From an uncultured Clostridia bacterium (lineage in GTDB: Bacteria > Bacillota > Clostridia > Oscillospirales > Acutalibacteraceae): DNA of 7,094 nucleotides. The notes beneath the pieces were generated by a model. That model saw nothing but the letters and a program-made list of their open reading frames with translations, ran no database searches and was not told the DNA's origin. The stretch lies in NCBI GenBank assembly GCA_947565265.1, contig CANOFK010000055.1:1-7094 (forward strand), read 5' to 3'. Position 1 is the stretch's first letter. Each line of letters begins with the position of its first letter. Below are positions 5,222 to 7,094 of the stretch, in pieces. Both the position numbers and the translations under genes were made by a program.

Positions 5222-7012
5222 TCAGCTATAGATATCTTCCATCTCCTGCGGAGCGGGAGGCGCCGCGTGGCGGGGCGGGGCCTTGGGCGGCCCTTTGCGG
5301 GCCGGGGGGCGCTGGGCCCCGGAACGGCGCACGGCATAGGTGCGCTCGTCGGAGGCTTTCAGGAAGGCCATCAGGCACCAGACAGAGGCCATGCTGGAGC
5401 CGCCCGCGCTGATAAAGGGCAGGGTCACGCCGGTAAGGGGCAGGATGTCTGTGGAGCCGAACACGTTAAGCCCGGCCTGGAACAGGAGCATACCGGCCAC
5501 GGCGCAGGCCCCGATGGAGAAAAAGGTGGAGCGGCTGCGGGTCACGTCGCTGCGGGCGTAGAGGATGAACATCGCCAAAGCAAGCAGCACCACCAGCCCC
5601 ATCACCAGGCCCTGTTCCTCACACAGCAGGCCGAACACCAGGTCGCTGTCCGCGGCGAAAATATACTTGAGGTACCCCCGGCCCAGCCCCATGCCGAAAA
5701 GCCCCCCGCTGGCCGTGTAGGTTAGCACCCGGGTCTGCTGGAGGCCGGCGCCGTAGGGGTCGTCCCACACATGGCCCCAGGCGCTGAACCGGCTTGCCAC
5801 ATAGGGCATAAAGGTGAGGATAAGGAACACACCCAATGCTGCGGCGGCCAGAATCAGCACAATGGTGCGCACGCTGCCCGAACGCATGAAGGCGATGATC
5901 AGGAAGGTGGCAAAGAAGATCAGCGCGGTGCCCAGGTCCTTCATCAGGAACAGGAACCCGATGCAGGCCCCGGTGAACACCAGGAACTCGGTGATGTTCT
6001 TTTTGGTCTGGAGCCTGTCCAGGGTAGAGGTGCCCACGAACACAAAGGCGATCTTGATGAACTCGGAGGGCTGGATACTGACAGGGCCGATGTGGATCCA
6101 GTTGCGGGAGCCGTACTGGGTGGTACCCAGCAGCAGGTTCAGGACAAACAGGCACAGGGCCCCTATGCCAATGGGCAGGCGGTACTTGGCCACCCGGTCC
6201 AGGTCATCCATAAAGCGGATCAGGGCGCAGAACAGCAGCACCCCCAGCAGCATGGCCACCAGTTGGGTACGGGCCGCGCCGGGGCCAAAGGCCGCCAGCA
6301 GGTTTACCCCCATGCCGGAGAGCAGGTAGGCGACGGTTTCCACCTCAAAGCTTACCCGGTGGAGGAACCGCATGGAAAACACGTACAGCCCCCAGCCAAT
6401 AACCAGCACCCCCAACTCCGGCAGGAGGTTTTGGGGGGCGAAAACCGGCAGGCCCCCTTCCCAGGCCACCGCGGCCTGTAGGGCCATGAGCAGGTGGGTC
6501 AGGGTGGCGGCCAGCATCAGCCGCATGGGGGGCGCGGCCTCCCGGAGCAGGGCCTGGAACGCCCGCCGCTTTTTCTCCGGGGCCTGGTTGATGTTGTAAA
6601 GGGTAAGGGCCACTTCGCCGAACCCTATACTGTCCCCAATGCGCACCAGCTTGGGGGCGTTGATCTTCCGGCCGTTCACCTTTACCCCGCCTTTGGAGCC
6701 AGTATCGCAGATGAACCAGCCCTCCTCCCGGCGCATGAACACCGCGTGGTCCCGGGAAACCCCGGCCACGGGCAGGCAGATATCGCAGCTTTTGCTGCGG
6801 CCCACGGAGTTCTCCCAATACAGCACGGGGAACCGGGCCCCGGAGGTTTCGTCTACCAGCATGACCACCGGGTCCCGGCGGCGCTGGCCCCGCTTAAAGG
6901 AGGTGTAGCAGCGCCAGACCACATAGACGGCGGGCAGGGGCGCAAGCACACGCAAAATCAGCAGCACGGCGGGCAGTGCGCCGGACTGTAAAAAATCCAT
7001 AATCGTATCCAA
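5222..7012 (-). CDS. FHA domain fused to SEDS-family (FtsW/RodA/SpoVE) peptidoglycan polymerase
   Basis: Polytopic membrane protein of 596 residues, predicted to polymerise lipid II into glycan strands with the neighbouring PBP. An N-terminal membrane segment (about 13-34) is followed by a basic stretch and an FHA domain (about 49-138) with Gly71-Arg72-Ser73, Ser86-x-x-His89 and Asn113-Gly114. About eleven or twelve hydrophobic segments follow from 165 to 553; the canonical SEDS core starts near 222. SEDS hallmarks are GSRNWIHIGP then QPSEFIK (301-320), KDLGTA (358-363), WDDPYGAG (416-423) with Asp418 at the position of the catalytic Asp of E. coli FtsW, EEQG (465-468), and LPFISAGGSS (531-540). 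A basic Pro/Ala-rich tail (about 563-588) ends the protein. The first start is TTG at 7012 with GGAG seven bases upstream; ATG at 7000 is possible but poorly placed. The division or elongation role is undecided. Confidence 0.95.
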   Translation of the reverse strand: MDTIMDFLQSGALPAVLLILRVLAPLPAVYVVWRCYTSFKRGQRRRDPVVMLVDETSGARFPVLYWENSVGRSKSCDICLPVAGVSRDHAVFMRREEGWFICDTGSKGGVKVNGRKINAPKLVRIGDSIGFGEVALTLYNINQAPEKKRRAFQALLREAAPPMRLMLAATLTHLLMALQAAVAWEGGLPVFAPQNLLPELGVLVIGWGLYVFSMRFLHRVSFEVETVAYLLSGMGVNLLAAFGPGAARTQLVAMLLGVLLFCALIRFMDDLDRVAKYRLPIGIGALCLFVLNLLLGTTQYGSRNWIHIGPVSIQPSEFIKIAFVFVGTSTLDRLQTKKNITEFLVFTGACIGFLFLMKDLGTALIFFATFLIIAFMRSGSVRTIVLILAAAALGVFLILTFMPYVASRFSAWGHVWDDPYGAGLQQTRVLTYTASGGLFGMGLGRGYLKYIFAADSDLVFGLLCEEQGLVMGLVVLLALAMFILYARSDVTRSRSTFFSIGACAVAGMLLFQAGLNVFGSTDILPLTGVTLPFISAGGSSMASVWCLMAFLKASDERTYAVRRSGAQRPPARKGPPKAPPRHAAPPAPQEMEDIYS

Positions 7013-7019
7013 AGGCTTT

Positions 7020-7023
7020 CTCC
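7020..7023 (-). promoter_or_regulatory. Ribosome site that supports a TTG start for the FHA-SEDS gene
   Basis: GGAG lies seven bases upstream of the TTG at 7012. For the alternative in-frame ATG at 7000 the same site would be 19 bases away, and only a weak GGA lies closer. An in-frame TAG upstream (separated by nine codons from the ATG at 7000 in a frame with no other common start) limits the choices to these two. TTG is therefore preferred; the difference is only four residues. Confidence 0.65.
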
Positions 7024-7070
7024 ATTCCCAGAAAATCTACCCTGTCAGCCAGGCCCGGCCTTTAGAGTCT

Positions 7071-7080
7071 GTTTTAAAAC
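7071..7080. repeat. Perfect 10-base palindrome upstream of the operon
   Basis: GTTTTAAAAC is a perfect palindrome about 60 bases before the first start codon. It sits in the AT-richer part of the 82-base leader, where a promoter or operator would be expected. A ten-base AT palindrome can arise by chance and no clear -35/-10 pair is visible around it, so an operator role is only a possibility. Confidence 0.35.
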
Positions 7081-7094
7081 TCCGAAACGCCGTC

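Noticed and set aside
5771..6481. Plus-strand frames opposite the SEDS core
   Set aside because: They are antisense to conserved membrane-protein sequence, with His/Gln/Gly-rich products and no recognisable domain.
6894..7025. A 43-codon out-of-frame minus-strand ORF starting at the ATG at 7025
   Set aside because: It overlaps the start of the FHA-SEDS gene, lacks a ribosome site and gives an Arg/Ala/Cys-rich product with no recognisable features.

Overview
This is a gene-dense, high-GC stretch with all six genes on the minus strand, read from right to left in what looks like one polycistronic unit. No tRNA or rRNA gene, insertion sequence or CRISPR array is visible. Strong AGGAGG-type ribosome sites, a Bacillus-type pyrimidine-nucleoside phosphorylase and a SEDS/penicillin-binding-protein pair carrying an FHA domain suggest a high-GC Gram-positive. 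A gut Clostridia/Oscillospirales-like genome fits best. A coriobacterial or other actinobacterial source is the main alternative. The taxonomy is inference.

In transcription order: an FHA-SEDS (FtsW/RodA family) fusion with a probable TTG start (7012-5222); a 132-base spacer holding inverted repeats; a class B penicillin-binding protein (5089-3740); a short-form type I mannose-6-phosphate isomerase, manA (3695-2742); a PfkB-family kinase that looks like 2-keto-3-deoxygluconate kinase, kdgK (2729-1767); cytidine deaminase, cdd (1731-1309); and pyrimidine-nucleoside phosphorylase, pdp (1295 to the left edge, cut within what should be its last few residues). Gaps are 132, 44, 12, 35 and 13 bases. 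Two downstream genes (kdgK and pdp) have ribosome sites that overlap or abut the preceding stop codon.

The first two products should form a peptidoglycan polymerase-transpeptidase pair in the membrane, with the FHA domain as a possible phosphothreonine-reading control input. The next four are cytosolic: one interconverts mannose-6-P and fructose-6-P, one phosphorylates a ketodeoxy sugar acid, and two salvage pyrimidine nucleosides (deamination of cytidine, then phosphorolysis of uridine or thymidine to base and pentose-1-P). 

The most interesting features are the fusion of an FHA domain to a SEDS enzyme, its non-canonical FHA ligand loop, the structured spacer between the SEDS and PBP genes, and the joining of wall synthesis with sugar and nucleoside catabolism. 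I see nothing that I can defend as a wholly new system. The 82 bases right of 7012 hold a ribosome site and a small palindrome, but no promoter I can recognise.
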